DNA of 59,361 bases. It comes from Lachnospiraceae bacterium. GTDB taxonomy: Bacteria; Bacillota; Clostridia; Lachnospirales; Lachnospiraceae. Position 1 is the stretch's first letter, and every line of letters begins with the position of its first letter. Positions 25,564 through 34,988 of the stretch are shown one piece after another. The stretch lies in the NCBI GenBank assembly GCA_009780115.1, contig WRAQ01000017.1:1-59361 (forward strand). Direction: 5' to 3'. The translations under genes were made by a program, and so were the position numbers. The notes beneath the pieces are model-generated. The model had not been told where the DNA came from. It saw only the letters and a program-made list of their open reading frames with translations, and did not search any database.

Positions 25564-25770
25564 GTATGCCGCATAACGAGGCCTTAAAAGTGCGTTAATC
25601 GAATACTGTATAAGCGCCAAATCGAGATTTTTTCGATTTGTGTGCAACAGTTACTATGAACAGCTTAGGCTGTGAGTAGTATCGTAAATCGCCGCCGTAG
25701 TTAGCGAGTAAAATCGGTCAGTCCGTATATACTATTCAGAGGGCGGCCGGTTAGAGTAGGAGGTACCACC
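25564..25770 (+). promoter_or_regulatory. L21 leader region (ribosomal protein autoregulatory RNA)
   Basis: A long 5' leader before rplU-prp-rpmA, the position of the known L21 leader RNA in low-GC Gram-positives. Visible structure includes CAAATCGA/TCGATTTG (8 bp, about 25617-25640), ACAGC-TTAG-GCTGT nearby, and GGCGGCC shortly before the SD AGGAGGTACCACC that merges with the ATG. Exact boundaries and whether it matches the Rfam model were not tested. It probably lets L21 (or L27) level control its own translation. Confidence 0.6.
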
Positions 25771-26076
25771 ATGTACGCTATTATTGAAACAGGCGGAAAA
25801 CAGTACAAAGTTTCCGAAGGCGATATTATCAAAGTTGAAAAGCTTGATGCTGAAGCCGGAAATACAGTGACATTCGACCAGGTTATTGCCATTAGCAATA
25901 AGGGTATGAAGGTTGCCGCTGATGTCGCAAACGCAACTGTCAGCGCATCGGTAATTGAGCAGGGCCGTGACAAAAAGATAATCGTCTACAAGTTTAAAGC
26001 AAAAACCGGTTATCATAAAAAACAAGGTCACAGGCAATCATATACTAAGGTAAAAATTGAAAAAATTAATGCCTAG
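25771..26076 (+). CDS. rplU: 50S ribosomal protein L21
   Basis: A 101-aa protein of the large ribosomal subunit. The family start [25 protein letters not shown] and the end [22 protein letters not shown] (read in two parts, [17 protein letters not shown]) are clear. It binds 23S rRNA near L20. The SD AGGAGG is strong. First gene of rplU-prp-rpmA; a short family A-like hairpin separates it from prp. Confidence 0.96.
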   Translation: MYAIIETGGKQYKVSEGDIIKVEKLDAEAGNTVTFDQVIAISNKGMKVAADVANATVSASVIEQGRDKKIIVYKFKAKTGYHKKQGHRQSYTKVKIEKINA

Positions 26077-26081
26077 TTGGA

Positions 26082-26138
26082 AAACGATGAAATTTTCTAA
26101 GCCGGCAACACCGGCTAAAAAAATTAACATTTCGTTTG
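26082..26138 (+). repeat. Family A-like element between rplU and prp
   Basis: AACGATGAAATTTT (26083-26096) pairs imperfectly with AAAATTAACATTTCGTT (ending about 26136), around a perfect inner hairpin GCCGG-caaca-CCGGC (26101-26115). It lies between the rplU stop and the prp SD. Confidence 0.6.
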
Positions 26139-26148
26139 ATGAGGACAT

Positions 26149-26478
26149 ATGACAAAGATCACGATTAAGAAGACCAAAAACGGTGATTATGCCGGATTTA
26201 CTTGTGAAGGTCATGCCGGATTTGCGGATAAAGGTGAAGATATCATCTGTGCGGCAATCTCGATTTTAACTATCAACTTAGAAAATTCACTTGCTTTGTT
26301 AGTTAAAGAACCGATGGAAGTCGTTGAAAATGAAGAAAACGGATTAATATCAGTTGACTTTACCAAAAGCCCAAGTGAAAAAAGCAAGTTGTTGATGGAA
26401 TCATATATTCTTGGTATTAGTGAAATCTTTAACAAATATGGAAAAAGATATGTCCAATTAGAATTTGAGGAGGTTTGA
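26149..26478 (+). CDS. prp: Ribosomal-processing cysteine protease Prp
   Basis: A 109-aa protein with the catalytic pair of Prp: His22 in [13 protein letters not shown] and Cys34 in [10 protein letters not shown]. In Staphylococcus, Prp cuts the N-terminal extension from L27, an essential step. The L27 gene directly downstream carries such an extension (MNLQFFA), so enzyme and substrate are encoded together. The start is ATG with TGAGGA upstream. The stop overlaps the region before rpmA; GGAGG at its 3' end is the rpmA SD. Confidence 0.93.
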   Translation: MTKITIKKTKNGDYAGFTCEGHAGFADKGEDIICAAISILTINLENSLALLVKEPMEVVENEENGLISVDFTKSPSEKSKLLMESYILGISEIFNKYGKRYVQLEFEEV

Positions 26479-26480
26479 AC

Positions 26481-26765
26481 ATGATTAGAATGAATTTGCA
26501 ATTTTTTGCACATAAAAAAGGCGTTGGTTCGACCAAAAACGGCCGTGATTCAGAATCCAAACGGCTTGGCGCAAAAAGAGCTGACGGACAATTTGTCAAA
26601 GCAGGAAATATCTTGTACCGGCAACGCGGGACAAAGATTCATCCCGGTGTAAATGTCGGCCGCGGTGGTGATGATACATTATTCTCACTTGTTGATGGCG
26701 TTTTACGTTTCGAGCGTAAAGGCCGGGATAAGAAACAGGCTTCTGTTTATCCGGTCGGAGAATAA
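26481..26765 (+). CDS. rpmA: 50S ribosomal protein L27 with cleavable N-terminal extension
   Basis: A 94-aa precursor. It begins [14 protein letters not shown]; by analogy with S. aureus the cut falls after MNLQFFA, exposing HKKG, the flexible N-terminus that reaches the peptidyl-transferase centre. The rest is standard: [49 protein letters not shown]. The ATG at 26481 with GGAGG 7 bases upstream is chosen over a TTG two codons earlier. It is followed by a branched family A element and a perfect terminator-like palindrome before obgE. Confidence 0.96.
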   Translation: MIRMNLQFFAHKKGVGSTKNGRDSESKRLGAKRADGQFVKAGNILYRQRGTKIHPGVNVGRGGDDTLFSLVDGVLRFERKGRDKKQASVYPVGE

Positions 26766-26766
26766 G

Positions 26767-26866
26767 AGCTTTTCTTTGTATTCATTGGAATGCAGATAAA
26801 GAAAAGCTAATCCTGCTTCGCAGGCGCCCTTCATTCGGGAAGAATGCCGTTGTACGTCATTCTTCT
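26767..26866 (+). repeat. Family A composite hairpin element, copy 4 (branched form)
   Basis: AGCTTTTCTTT/AAAGAAAAGCT (26767-26777 with 26798-26808) encloses TGTATTC-ATTG-GAATGCA. A second hairpin CCTGC-TTC-GCAGG follows (26812-26824), then the downstream hairpin GAAGAATG/CATTCTTC (26839-26846 with 26858-26865). It is the same branched layout as copy 2, with different bases on both arms. The left outer arm is degenerate. Confidence 0.78.
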
Positions 26867-26884
26867 AAACTTATGGAATTTGTT

Positions 26885-26915
26885 TAGAGTTTGCCTTGGC
26901 AAACTCTATCTTTTT
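26885..26915 (+). terminator. Terminator-like palindrome 25 bases before obgE
   Basis: A perfect 11-bp stem TAGAGTTTGCC/GGCAAACTCTA with a TT loop (26885-26908), then TCTTTTT. It has the form of an intrinsic terminator but lies only about 15 bases before the obgE SD, so it would attenuate obgE unless a further promoter lies within. Confidence 0.7.
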
Positions 26916-26924
26916 ACTTTTTAG

Positions 26925-28226
<1,302 letters not shown>

Positions 28227-28227
28227 G

Positions 28228-28275
28228 AGTGCGTGAGTGCATAAACTAAGCTATGCTAAGTTTGCACGAAGCAAT
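28228..28275 (+). repeat. Short hairpin between obgE and yhbY
   Basis: AAACTaAGC-TAT-GCTtAGTTT with flanking GTGC/GCAC just after the obgE stop. It is a relative of the stop-to-SD hairpins found elsewhere, sharing CTAAGTTTGCA with family A. Confidence 0.5.
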
Positions 28276-28311
28276 CCATAAGTATCAAATAATACATGAT
28301 AGGAAAAGAAA

Positions 28312-28602
28312 ATGACGAGTAAACAAAGAGCACATTTAATCAGTTTGGCAAATACTCTTGAACCGGTATTTCAAATCGGTAAAGCAGGGCTTTCACCGGA
28401 AGTTACCGAAGCAATTAATGAAGCTTTTAATAACCGCGAACTTATAAAGGTATCGGTATTAAAGAATTGCTTTGATGACCCGCGGGCAATGGCCGAAATG
28501 GCGGCCGGGCGGACCAATGCGGAAGTGGTTAAAGTAATTGGGAAGAAGATGATTCTTTACAAAATGAACCGGGAAAACCCGAAGATTATTTTGCCAAAGT
28601 AA
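28312..28602 (+). CDS. yhbY: YhbY family RNA-binding protein (CRM domain)
   Basis: A 96-aa single CRM-domain protein. The family start SKQRAHLISLANTLEPVFQIGKAGL, the FNNRELIKVSVLKNC strand and MAAGRTNAEVVKVIGKKMILY with the ending IILP are typical. YhbY associates with pre-50S particles and is thought to help their assembly. SD AGGAAAAG. It stands between obgE and nadD as in many Clostridia. Confidence 0.92.
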   Translation: MTSKQRAHLISLANTLEPVFQIGKAGLSPEVTEAINEAFNNRELIKVSVLKNCFDDPRAMAEMAAGRTNAEVVKVIGKKMILYKMNRENPKIILPK

Positions 28603-28629
28603 AGTATAAAGCAACGAAGGGAATTTCAA

Positions 28630-29259
28630 ATGCGGAGAATTGGCATTCTTGGCGGGACTTTTAACCCGATTCATAATGGGCATGTCCGAATCGCCGCTGA
28701 AGCATATGAACATTTTGAGTTGGATGAGGTATTATTAATTCCTAGCGGTTATTCATATATGAAAAACGAAGCTGAAATCGCCGCTGCTGAAAGCCGGTTA
28801 AAAATGGCGCTTCTTGCGGTGAAAGATTATCCGTATATGACAGTTTCCGACCTTGAGATAAAAAGAAAAGGCCCTTCTTTTACTTATGAAACTATAAATC
28901 AATTACGTGAAACTTATAACAAAGAAGTGTTTTATTTTATCATCGGTGCCGATACTTTATACAATATGGAAAATTGGAAAGAACCGGAAGATATTTTTAA
29001 TAACGTGATTATCGCAGTAAAAGTAAGAGAACACGATTTCGCGGAGATAACCGGAAAAACTGATTTAATAAAGCAGTCCGATTATTTAAAAGCTAAGTAT
29101 AACGCCCAAATCTCTTTTTTACCCGGCGGCAAATTAAATATTTCTTCACGGTTAATCCGCGAAAAGATTAGCAATAATGAATCAATCAGCGACTTGGTAC
29201 CGGACGATGTCGCCGGCTATATTGCAAAGTTTGATTTGTATAATCAAGCAGAGGTTTAA
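28630..29259 (+). CDS. nadD: Nicotinate-nucleotide adenylyltransferase NadD
   Basis: It adenylates nicotinate mononucleotide to deamido-NAD in NAD synthesis. The 209-aa protein has the nucleotidyltransferase motif GILGGTFNPIHNGHVRIA, SFTYETINQLRE, FYFIIGADTLYNMENW, and the ISSRLIRE motif (ISSxxxR). The start ATG has AAGGG upstream. Its TAA stop is followed directly by the yqeK ATG, a pairing common in Bacillota. Confidence 0.93.
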   Translation: MRRIGILGGTFNPIHNGHVRIAAEAYEHFELDEVLLIPSGYSYMKNEAEIAAAESRLKMALLAVKDYPYMTVSDLEIKRKGPSFTYETINQLRETYNKEVFYFIIGADTLYNMENWKEPEDIFNNVIIAVKVREHDFAEITGKTDLIKQSDYLKAKYNAQISFLPGGKLNISSRLIREKISNNESISDLVPDDVAGYIAKFDLYNQAEV

Positions 29260-29865
29260 ATGAAAAAAATAGGCGACATCAACAAAATCCGCCGTTCCGT
29301 CGAAAAAACGCTGGATCCAAAACGTTATGAGCATACTCTCGGTGTGGCTTATACCGCCGCCGCACTTGCGATGCGTTATGGTGCCGATATCTGCAAAGCG
29401 CAAATTGCCGGACTTTTACATGATTGTGCTAAATGTGTTGACCATCACAAAAAAATCGCTATCTGCGAAAAAAATAATATTGAAATCAACAATATCGAAC
29501 GCGCTAACCCTTTTTTGCTTCATGCCAAAGTAGGCAGTTATATTGCAACGGACAAGCATAATATTGCGGATGAAGATATTATTCAGGCAATTTTGAACCA
29601 TACGACCGGGCGCCCGGCGATGTCATTGTTGGAAAAAATTGTTTATGTTGCCGATTATATTGAACCGAACCGCCTTAAGGCCCCCAATTTGACCTTAATC
29701 CGCGCAGAAGCCTTTAATGATATCGACAAGGCATTAATGCTAATTTTAAAAGATACCCTTGTATATCTTGATTCACTAAACAGTGACATTGACCCAAAGA
29801 CAAGACAGACTTATGAATATTATGTAAGTAAGGTGCGAGATAATATTATCTCGCAGGAATCTTAG
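29260..29865 (+). CDS. yqeK: HD-domain dinucleoside tetraphosphatase YqeK
   Basis: A 201-aa HD phosphohydrolase; characterised YqeK enzymes cleave Ap4A symmetrically to ADP. Metal-binding residues include the early His in RYEHTLGVAY, HD in AGLLHDCAKCVD, and His in FLLHAKVG and ILNHTTGRP. It is translated from an ATG immediately after the nadD stop, with GAGG in the nadD end as SD. The 3' end contains a perfect 20-bp palindrome (29835-29854). Confidence 0.92.
   Translation: MKKIGDINKIRRSVEKTLDPKRYEHTLGVAYTAAALAMRYGADICKAQIAGLLHDCAKCVDHHKKIAICEKNNIEINNIERANPFLLHAKVGSYIATDKHNIADEDIIQAILNHTTGRPAMSLLEKIVYVADYIEPNRLKAPNLTLIRAEAFNDIDKALMLILKDTLVYLDSLNSDIDPKTRQTYEYYVSKVRDNIISQES
29835..29854. repeat. 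Perfect 20-bp palindrome in yqeK 3' end
   Basis: GCGAGATAAT followed by ATTATCTCGC, with no spacer. It lies a few codons before the stop, and is followed by a TTAGGCCGC motif (29862-29870) that recurs at 39412, 39456 and 49430. Confidence 0.7.
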
Positions 29866-29922
29866 GCCGCCTTCTTCCCAAGAGAAAACGTAATGAGAAA
29901 GCCAAGTAAGAAAGGAACACAT

Positions 29923-30288
29923 ATGAATAAATTTGAACTATCCACAAAAATGGCCGAACTAACCATCGAAGCCCTGGAAGAAAAAAAAGCGGAAGATATC
30001 CGCGTAATTGATATCAGTGAGATTTCGATTCTTGGTGATTATTTTATTTTTGCCTCCGGTAATAACCGCAATCAAATTCAGGCAATGAGTGATGAGGTTG
30101 AGCGTTTGATGGGTAAAAATGGTTATCCGGTTAAACAAGTTGAAGGTTATGAAAGTGCCAACTGGGTTTTGCTTGACTTCAGTGATATTATTGTGCATAT
30201 TTTTGACAAAGAAAACCGTCTTTTTTATAATCTTGAACGAATTTGGCGGGACGGGAAAATAGTATCACTTGGCAGTGATCCAAATTGA
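29923..30288 (+). CDS. rsfS: Ribosomal silencing factor RsfS
   Basis: A 121-aa RsfS/Iojap protein, which binds L14 on the large subunit and blocks joining of subunits under low nutrients. Motifs include DIRVIDISEISILGDYFIFASG, QIQAMSDEVE, and the hallmark GYESANWVLLDFSDIIVHIF. The ATG at 29923 has AAGGA 7 bases upstream; an upstream in-frame ATG at 29893 gives an unlikely basic extension. It closes the nadD-yqeK-rsfS unit. Confidence 0.93.
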   Translation: MNKFELSTKMAELTIEALEEKKAEDIRVIDISEISILGDYFIFASGNNRNQIQAMSDEVERLMGKNGYPVKQVEGYESANWVLLDFSDIIVHIFDKENRLFYNLERIWRDGKIVSLGSDPN

Positions 30289-30312
30289 TTAATTTAATTT
30301 GCGCATAAAAAC

Positions 30313-30345
30313 CGAATAGCAGGGCTTAGCCTGCTATTCGTTGTT
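30313..30345. terminator. Hairpin terminator between rsfS and DUF378 gene
   Basis: A 10-bp stem GAATAGCAGG/CCTGCTATTC with a GCTTAG loop (30314-30339). It lies between convergent genes, so it may act in both directions; the T run is short. Confidence 0.65.
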
Positions 30346-30373
30346 CGAGCCGTGTTTTACTCATCAAGTACAT

Positions 30374-30604
30374 TTAATCTCTAATATGATGATCTATCCG
30401 GTCGTGTCCACCCGCATACATATAGAAGGTAAATAGATAAATACCACTGATACCTACCAAAGCATATATTATACGAGTAACCCATGACATATTACCAAAG
30501 ATGAAAGAGACAAGGTCAAAGCCAAAGATACCAATCAAACCCCAGCTCAAACAACCGATTATGGCAATAGTCAGTGCGATGCAATCCAACACTCTGTTAT
30601 TCAT
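30374..30604 (-). CDS. DUF378 family small membrane protein
   Basis: A 76-aa protein with two membrane segments (LDCIALTIAIIGCLSWGLIG and RIIYALVGISGIYLFTFYMY). The N-terminal IxxIGxxxWGLxG pattern is that of DUF378 proteins, whose function is unknown. The C-terminus AGGHDRIDHHIRD is hydrophilic. The minus-strand start has GGAGG about 8 bases upstream. It is convergent with rsfS and divergent from the livJ gene. Confidence 0.85.
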   Translation of the reverse strand: MNNRVLDCIALTIAIIGCLSWGLIGIFGFDLVSFIFGNMSWVTRIIYALVGISGIYLFTFYMYAGGHDRIDHHIRD

Positions 30605-30801
30605 TCCGATATACCTCCAATCACTTTAAAAAGGATTCGTCTATAGCAAAATATCAGGTCATTTTTAATATAACTCCCGATATGCTTTATCTATTATTAC
30701 CGAGGGATTTTTTTTTATCCGAGAATGAATTTCCATGTTTTGCTTGTTGATATTTGATAGAAAAGCTTAGAAAATCGTGTGAAAACTAGCATAAACGAAC
30801 A

Positions 30802-30830
30802 TTGACAAACTTTACCTACCTGTGTAATAG
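30802..30830 (+). promoter_or_regulatory. Promoter of livJ
   Basis: TTGACA (30802-30807), 17-base spacer, TAATAG (30825-30830). The preceding 30605-30800 stretch holds an AT-rich gap with a GGATTTTTTTTTATCC hairpin and no gene. Confidence 0.6.
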
Positions 30831-30874
30831 TAATATTTAACAAGATTTTACTAATGTTAATTGAGGAGGATATT

Positions 30875-32047
30875 ATGAAAATGTTCAAAAAAGTTTTGAG
30901 TCTTTGTTTAGTTGCAGTTCTTTCGCTAAGTGTCTTAACCGCTTGCGGGAATAATGATTCAGATGTTTTCAAAATCGGCGGTATCGGCCCTTTAAGCGGT
31001 GGTGCGGCTATTTATGGCATTGCTGTCAGAAATGGCGCGCAAATTGCTGTCGATGAAATTAACGCTGCCGGCGGTATTAACGGTGTCCAAATTGAATTTA
31101 ATATGCAGGATGATGAGCATGATGCTGAAAAGGCTGTTAATGCTTATAATTCACTTAAGGACTGGGGTATGCAAATTCTGATGGGGACTGTCACAAGTAC
31201 ACCTTGCGTTGCTGTTGGTGTTCATTCATCTGCTGACAATTTATTCCAGATTACACCATCTGCTTCATCGGCTAATGTTGTTAAAGATAATGACAATATT
31301 TTCCAGATTTGCTTTAATGACCCTAACCAAGGTTATGGTTCGGCTCAATATATCGGCCAAATCGGTGTTATGGGTAATGATGGAAGTTTAGTTACAAATG
31401 TAGCAATTATTTATGACAGCTCTGATGTTTACTCATCAGGACTATATGATACCTTCATCAAAGAAGCAGCTAACCAGCCCTTTAACATCGTTGCTACCGA
31501 AGCTTTTACCGAATCAAGCAATACCGATTTCTCGGTTCAGTTGCAAAAAGCAAAAGATGCCGGTGCGCAATTGATTTTCTTACCGCTTTATTACAAAGAA
31601 GCATCTTTGATTCTGGCACAGGCGGCCGCAATTGATTACAATCCGGTTTTCTTTGGCGGCGACGGCCTTGACGGGATTTTAACTGTTGAAAACTTTAATA
31701 CCGGCCTTGCAGAAGGTGTTATCCTGCTTACTCCGTTTATTGCTTCATCGGCCGATGCAAAAACCCAGGCTTTTGTATCTGAATATGAAAGATTGCATGG
31801 CGAAATCCCTAACCAGTTCGCTGCCGGTGCCTATGATGCAATCTATGTAATAAAAGCGGCAATAGAACATAGCGGCGCAACACACACAATGAGTGTTTCT
31901 GAACTTGGCGATGCCCTGAAAGTTGCTGTCACCCAGATTTCTATTAATGGCTTAACCGGTGAAAACATGACTTGGCTGCCGACCGGTGAAGTTAATAAAG
32001 CCCCTAAAGCAATGGTTATTGTTAATGGAATTTATGTCGAGTTATAA
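30875..32047 (+). CDS. livJ: Branched-chain amino-acid type ABC transporter, substrate-binding lipoprotein
   Basis: A 390-aa lipoprotein: signal MKMFKKVLSLCLVAVLSLSVLTACG with lipobox LTAC (given as its end, LSVLTACG). The mature part is the periplasmic-type LivJ fold with FKIGGIGPLSGGAAIYG, DEINAAGGINGVQIEF, VIYDSSDVYSSGLYDTF-like lobe, and FGGDGLDGI. Ligands of the family are Leu/Ile/Val or related compounds. The ATG at 30875 (GAGGAGGA upstream) is preferred over one at 30854. It has its own promoter and is separated from livHMGF by a terminator-like hairpin, so it can be made in excess over the membrane parts. Confidence 0.9.
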   Translation: MKMFKKVLSLCLVAVLSLSVLTACGNNDSDVFKIGGIGPLSGGAAIYGIAVRNGAQIAVDEINAAGGINGVQIEFNMQDDEHDAEKAVNAYNSLKDWGMQILMGTVTSTPCVAVGVHSSADNLFQITPSASSANVVKDNDNIFQICFNDPNQGYGSAQYIGQIGVMGNDGSLVTNVAIIYDSSDVYSSGLYDTFIKEAANQPFNIVATEAFTESSNTDFSVQLQKAKDAGAQLIFLPLYYKEASLILAQAAAIDYNPVFFGGDGLDGILTVENFNTGLAEGVILLTPFIASSADAKTQAFVSEYERLHGEIPNQFAAGAYDAIYVIKAAIEHSGATHTMSVSELGDALKVAVTQISINGLTGENMTWLPTGEVNKAPKAMVIVNGIYVEL

Positions 32048-32053
32048 AAAATT

Positions 32054-32110
32054 GATGCCCGGCGGCATCGATTCAAAGAGAATACTTTGTATTCCCTTTA
32101 AGCATTTTTC
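32054..32110 (+). terminator. Hairpins after livJ
   Basis: GATGCC-CGGC-GGCATC (32054-32069), then AAAGaGAATAC/GTATTCcCTTT (32075-32099, 10 of 11 pairs) followed closely by ATTTTT. Probably an intrinsic terminator or partial attenuator between livJ and livH. Confidence 0.65.
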
Positions 32111-32184
32111 GTAATTGCATTTGGGCGTGGTAATAACTGCGCCCATTTTACTTGCAGAAAGTTTGCCGGTTGGCAAACTCTATG

Positions 32185-32214
32185 TTGCTATAAACTGGTG
32201 AAATCTGTTATAAT
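32185..32214 (+). promoter_or_regulatory. Promoter of livHMGF
   Basis: TTGCTA (32185-32190), 18-base spacer, TATAAT (32209-32214) with an extended -10 TG at 32206-32207. A palindrome AGTTTGCC-ggtt-GGCAAACT lies just upstream (about 32159-32178), of the same sequence type as the one before obgE. Confidence 0.7.
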
Positions 32215-32252
32215 ATGTTACTAAGGGTCAAAAGTGTTATGAGGAGTTTTCA

Positions 32253-33137
32253 ATGAGTTTTATAAATTACGTGATAAACGGAGTCAGCCTTGGCAGTATT
32301 TATGCAATTATTGCTTTGGGTTATACAATGGTTTACGGGATTGCCAGAATGCTGAACTTCGCTCATGGCGACGTTATTATGGTCGGTGCATTTACGGTCT
32401 TTTTTGGTGTAAGTATGCAGGGTTTTAACCCTTTCGTTGCGGTCCTTCTTTCGATTGCCGTTTGTATTACCCTTGGTATTACAATTGAGTTCATTGCCTA
32501 CCGGCCTTTACGGGGCGCCGCTTCTTCATTAGTAGTTTTGATTACCGCGATTGGTGTTAGCTATTTTCTGCAAAATTTGGCATTATTAATTTTTGGCGCC
32601 AATCCAAAATCGTTCACTTCAATGGTCCCGCTTAACCCGATTCGTCTAGCCGGCGGGCAAATAGTTATTTCCGGTGAAACAATCGTGACGATATTATCTT
32701 GTTTGATTATTATGATTAGTCTGACAGCTTTTATCAAGAAAACAAAACCGGGACAAGCTATGCTTGCGGTATCGGAGGACAAAGGTGCCGCCCAATTGAT
32801 GGGTATCAATGTCAATGGCACAATCACCCTGACTTTTGCGATTGGTTCCGGGCTTGCGGCGGTTGCCGGTATTTTATTGTGTTCTGCTTACCCATCGCTT
32901 TCACCTTATACCGGTTCAATGCCGGGGATAAAGGCTTTTATTGCGGCGGTTTTCGGCGGGATTGGTTCTATTCCCGGCGCGTTAATCGGCGGAATTTTAC
33001 TTGGGGTTATTGAAATATTAGGCCGGGCTTACATTTCATCACAACTGGCCGATGTTATCGTTTTTATGGTACTGATTTTTGTCTTATTGGTCAAACCGAC
33101 CGGAATATTAGGACGTAAATTACAAGAAAAGGTTTAA
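32253..33137 (+). CDS. livH: Branched-chain amino-acid ABC transporter permease LivH
   Basis: A 294-aa inner-membrane permease with about eight membrane segments. The start FINYVINGVSLGSIYAIIAL, then GYTMVYGIARMLNFAHGD (the LivH family signature), RPLRGAASSLVVLITAIGVS, and the cytoplasmic coupling loop AVSEDKGAAQLMGIN. It forms the channel with LivM and is driven by LivG/LivF. SD GAGGAG. It leads the livHMGF operon under its own promoter. Confidence 0.93.
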   Translation: MSFINYVINGVSLGSIYAIIALGYTMVYGIARMLNFAHGDVIMVGAFTVFFGVSMQGFNPFVAVLLSIAVCITLGITIEFIAYRPLRGAASSLVVLITAIGVSYFLQNLALLIFGANPKSFTSMVPLNPIRLAGGQIVISGETIVTILSCLIIMISLTAFIKKTKPGQAMLAVSEDKGAAQLMGINVNGTITLTFAIGSGLAAVAGILLCSAYPSLSPYTGSMPGIKAFIAAVFGGIGSIPGALIGGILLGVIEILGRAYISSQLADVIVFMVLIFVLLVKPTGILGRKLQEKV

Positions 33138-33143
33138 TTTATT

Positions 33144-34211
33144 ATGGATAAAATACCGAAAATTTGGCGTGATAATCTGATTACTTATGGAATGGTAATT
33201 GCGATTTATGCGGTCATGCAAATTCTGATTTCCTTCGGTTTGGTTTCAAGGCTGATGCAGGGCTTGTTAGTACCTTTATGTATTTATGTGATTCTTGCAA
33301 TTTCGCTCAACCTGACGGTTGGGATACTTGGCGAACTTAGCCTTGGCCATGCCGGTTTTATGTGTCTTGGTGCTTTTGCCGGGGCATTTTTCTCGAAAAT
33401 TACGGTTGAGGCGATTACATTTTCACCGCTTAGGTTTTTCCTTGCCATTGTGATTGGTGCTGTTGTCGCCGGTTTTTTTGGTTTTCTGATTGGAATGCCG
33501 GTTTTAAGGTTTCGCGGTGATTATCTTGCGATTGTAACGCTTGCTTTTGGAGAAATCATCAAGAATGTCATTAATGCGTTGTTTGTCGGCTTAGATGACC
33601 GTGGTTTTCATTTTTCGTTAAGCGACAGGGCATCCCTTGGCCTTTATGAAGACGGCGAGGTAATTATTAACGGTGCCCAGGGTATCATCGGCACCCCGCA
33701 GGATTCAAATTTTACTGTCGGGATTGTTTTAGTTTTACTGACTTTATTTATTGTCCAGAACTTAATCCGTTCACGGGACGGGCGGGCGATTATGTCAATC
33801 CGCGACAACCTGATTGCTTCCGAATCAATCGGGATTCATGTCACCAAATATAAACTAATGGCTTTTTCGATATCAGCGGCTTTAGCCGGGGTTGCCGGGG
33901 TACTTTATTCCCACAATTTGAACAATGTTGTAGCTTCACCGCGGGCCTTTGGTTACAATATGTCGATTATGATTCTGGTTTTTGTGGTGCTTGGCGGTAT
34001 CGGCAATATTCGCGGTTCAATGATTGCTGCCGTTGTACTGACCTTGCTTCCGGAAATGATGCGCGGGCTTGACCGCTACCGGATGCTGATTTATGCAATA
34101 GTTTTAATTGTAATGATGTTGTTTAATTGGAGCCCGCAGATTCTTGCCTGGCGCGAGCAGCATTCGATAAAAGATTTGATTGGCAGAGTCCGGGGAAGGA
34201 GCAGGGTTTAA
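33144..34211 (+). CDS. livM: Branched-chain amino-acid ABC transporter permease LivM
   Basis: A 355-aa second permease subunit. Family motifs: GILGELSLGHAGFMCLGAFAG, LRFRGDYLAIVTLAFGEI, and the coupling helix SIRDNLIASESIGIHVTKYK. The segment DDRGFHFSLSDRASLGLYED is a hydrophilic loop. It starts 6 bases after livH and ends one base before the livG ATG, so the three genes are tightly coupled. Partner of LivH in the membrane. Confidence 0.93.
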   Translation: MDKIPKIWRDNLITYGMVIAIYAVMQILISFGLVSRLMQGLLVPLCIYVILAISLNLTVGILGELSLGHAGFMCLGAFAGAFFSKITVEAITFSPLRFFLAIVIGAVVAGFFGFLIGMPVLRFRGDYLAIVTLAFGEIIKNVINALFVGLDDRGFHFSLSDRASLGLYEDGEVIINGAQGIIGTPQDSNFTVGIVLVLLTLFIVQNLIRSRDGRAIMSIRDNLIASESIGIHVTKYKLMAFSISAALAGVAGVLYSHNLNNVVASPRAFGYNMSIMILVFVVLGGIGNIRGSMIAAVVLTLLPEMMRGLDRYRMLIYAIVLIVMMLFNWSPQILAWREQHSIKDLIGRVRGRSRV

Positions 34212-34988
34212 ATGTCTGAATTGTTATTGACAAATTTATTAAATGTGACAAATTTAAGCATATCCTTTGGCGGCCTCCGGGCAGTTGACAATTTTGATAT
34301 TACGGTAAAAAAAGGGCAGTTATATGGCTTGATTGGACCGAATGGTGCCGGAAAAACCACCGTTTTCAATTTGCTTACCGGAGTTTACCGGCCTGATGAA
34401 GGCAAAGTATTTTTAGATGGTGAAAATATCACTAACTTAAAAACAATGGATATCAATAAAGCCGGGGTTGGCCGTACTTTCCAAAATATCCGCCTGTTCA
34501 AGAAATTGTCCGTCCTTGATAATGTAAAAGTTGGTTTGCACAACCGTTATCATTATAATACTTGGGAAGGTATTTTCCGCTTGCCGAAATATCGCCGGAT
34601 TGAAAAGGTTATGAATGAAGAAGCTTATAAGCTTTTAAAAGTTTTTGATTTAGAAAATGAAGCGGATTATCTTGCCGGTAACCTTCCTTATGGTAAACAG
34701 CGGAAACTTGAGATTGCGCGTACGCTTGCGACGGACCCAAAGTTACTTTTGCTTGATGAACCGGCGGCGGGAATGAACCCGAATGAAACGAAAGAGCTGA
34801 TGGAGACGATTCGTTTTGTCCGTGATGAGTTTGAGATGACAATCTTGCTTATTGAACATGACATGAAGCTGGTTGCGGGGATTTGTGAAGAATTGACGGT
34901 CTTGAATTTCGGTAAAACATTAATGAGCGGGGAAACAAATGAAGTTTTGAATGACAGCCGGGTTATAACGGCATATTTGGGTGAGTAA
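34212..34988 (+). CDS. livG: Branched-chain amino-acid ABC transporter ATPase LivG
   Basis: A 258-aa ABC ATPase of the LivG type. Walker A GPNGAGKTTVFNLLTG, Q-loop in RTFQNIRLFKKLSV, a signature region read as NLPYGKQRKLEIARTLA (LPYGKQR in place of LSGGQ, usual for LivG), Walker B LLLLDEPAAGM and H-loop LIEHDM. The SD GGAAGGAG lies in the livM end. Its TAA overlaps the left arm of a family A hairpin before livF. Confidence 0.94.
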   Translation: MSELLLTNLLNVTNLSISFGGLRAVDNFDITVKKGQLYGLIGPNGAGKTTVFNLLTGVYRPDEGKVFLDGENITNLKTMDINKAGVGRTFQNIRLFKKLSVLDNVKVGLHNRYHYNTWEGIFRLPKYRRIEKVMNEEAYKLLKVFDLENEADYLAGNLPYGKQRKLEIARTLATDPKLLLLDEPAAGMNPNETKELMETIRFVRDEFEMTILLIEHDMKLVAGICEELTVLNFGKTLMSGETNEVLNDSRVITAYLGE

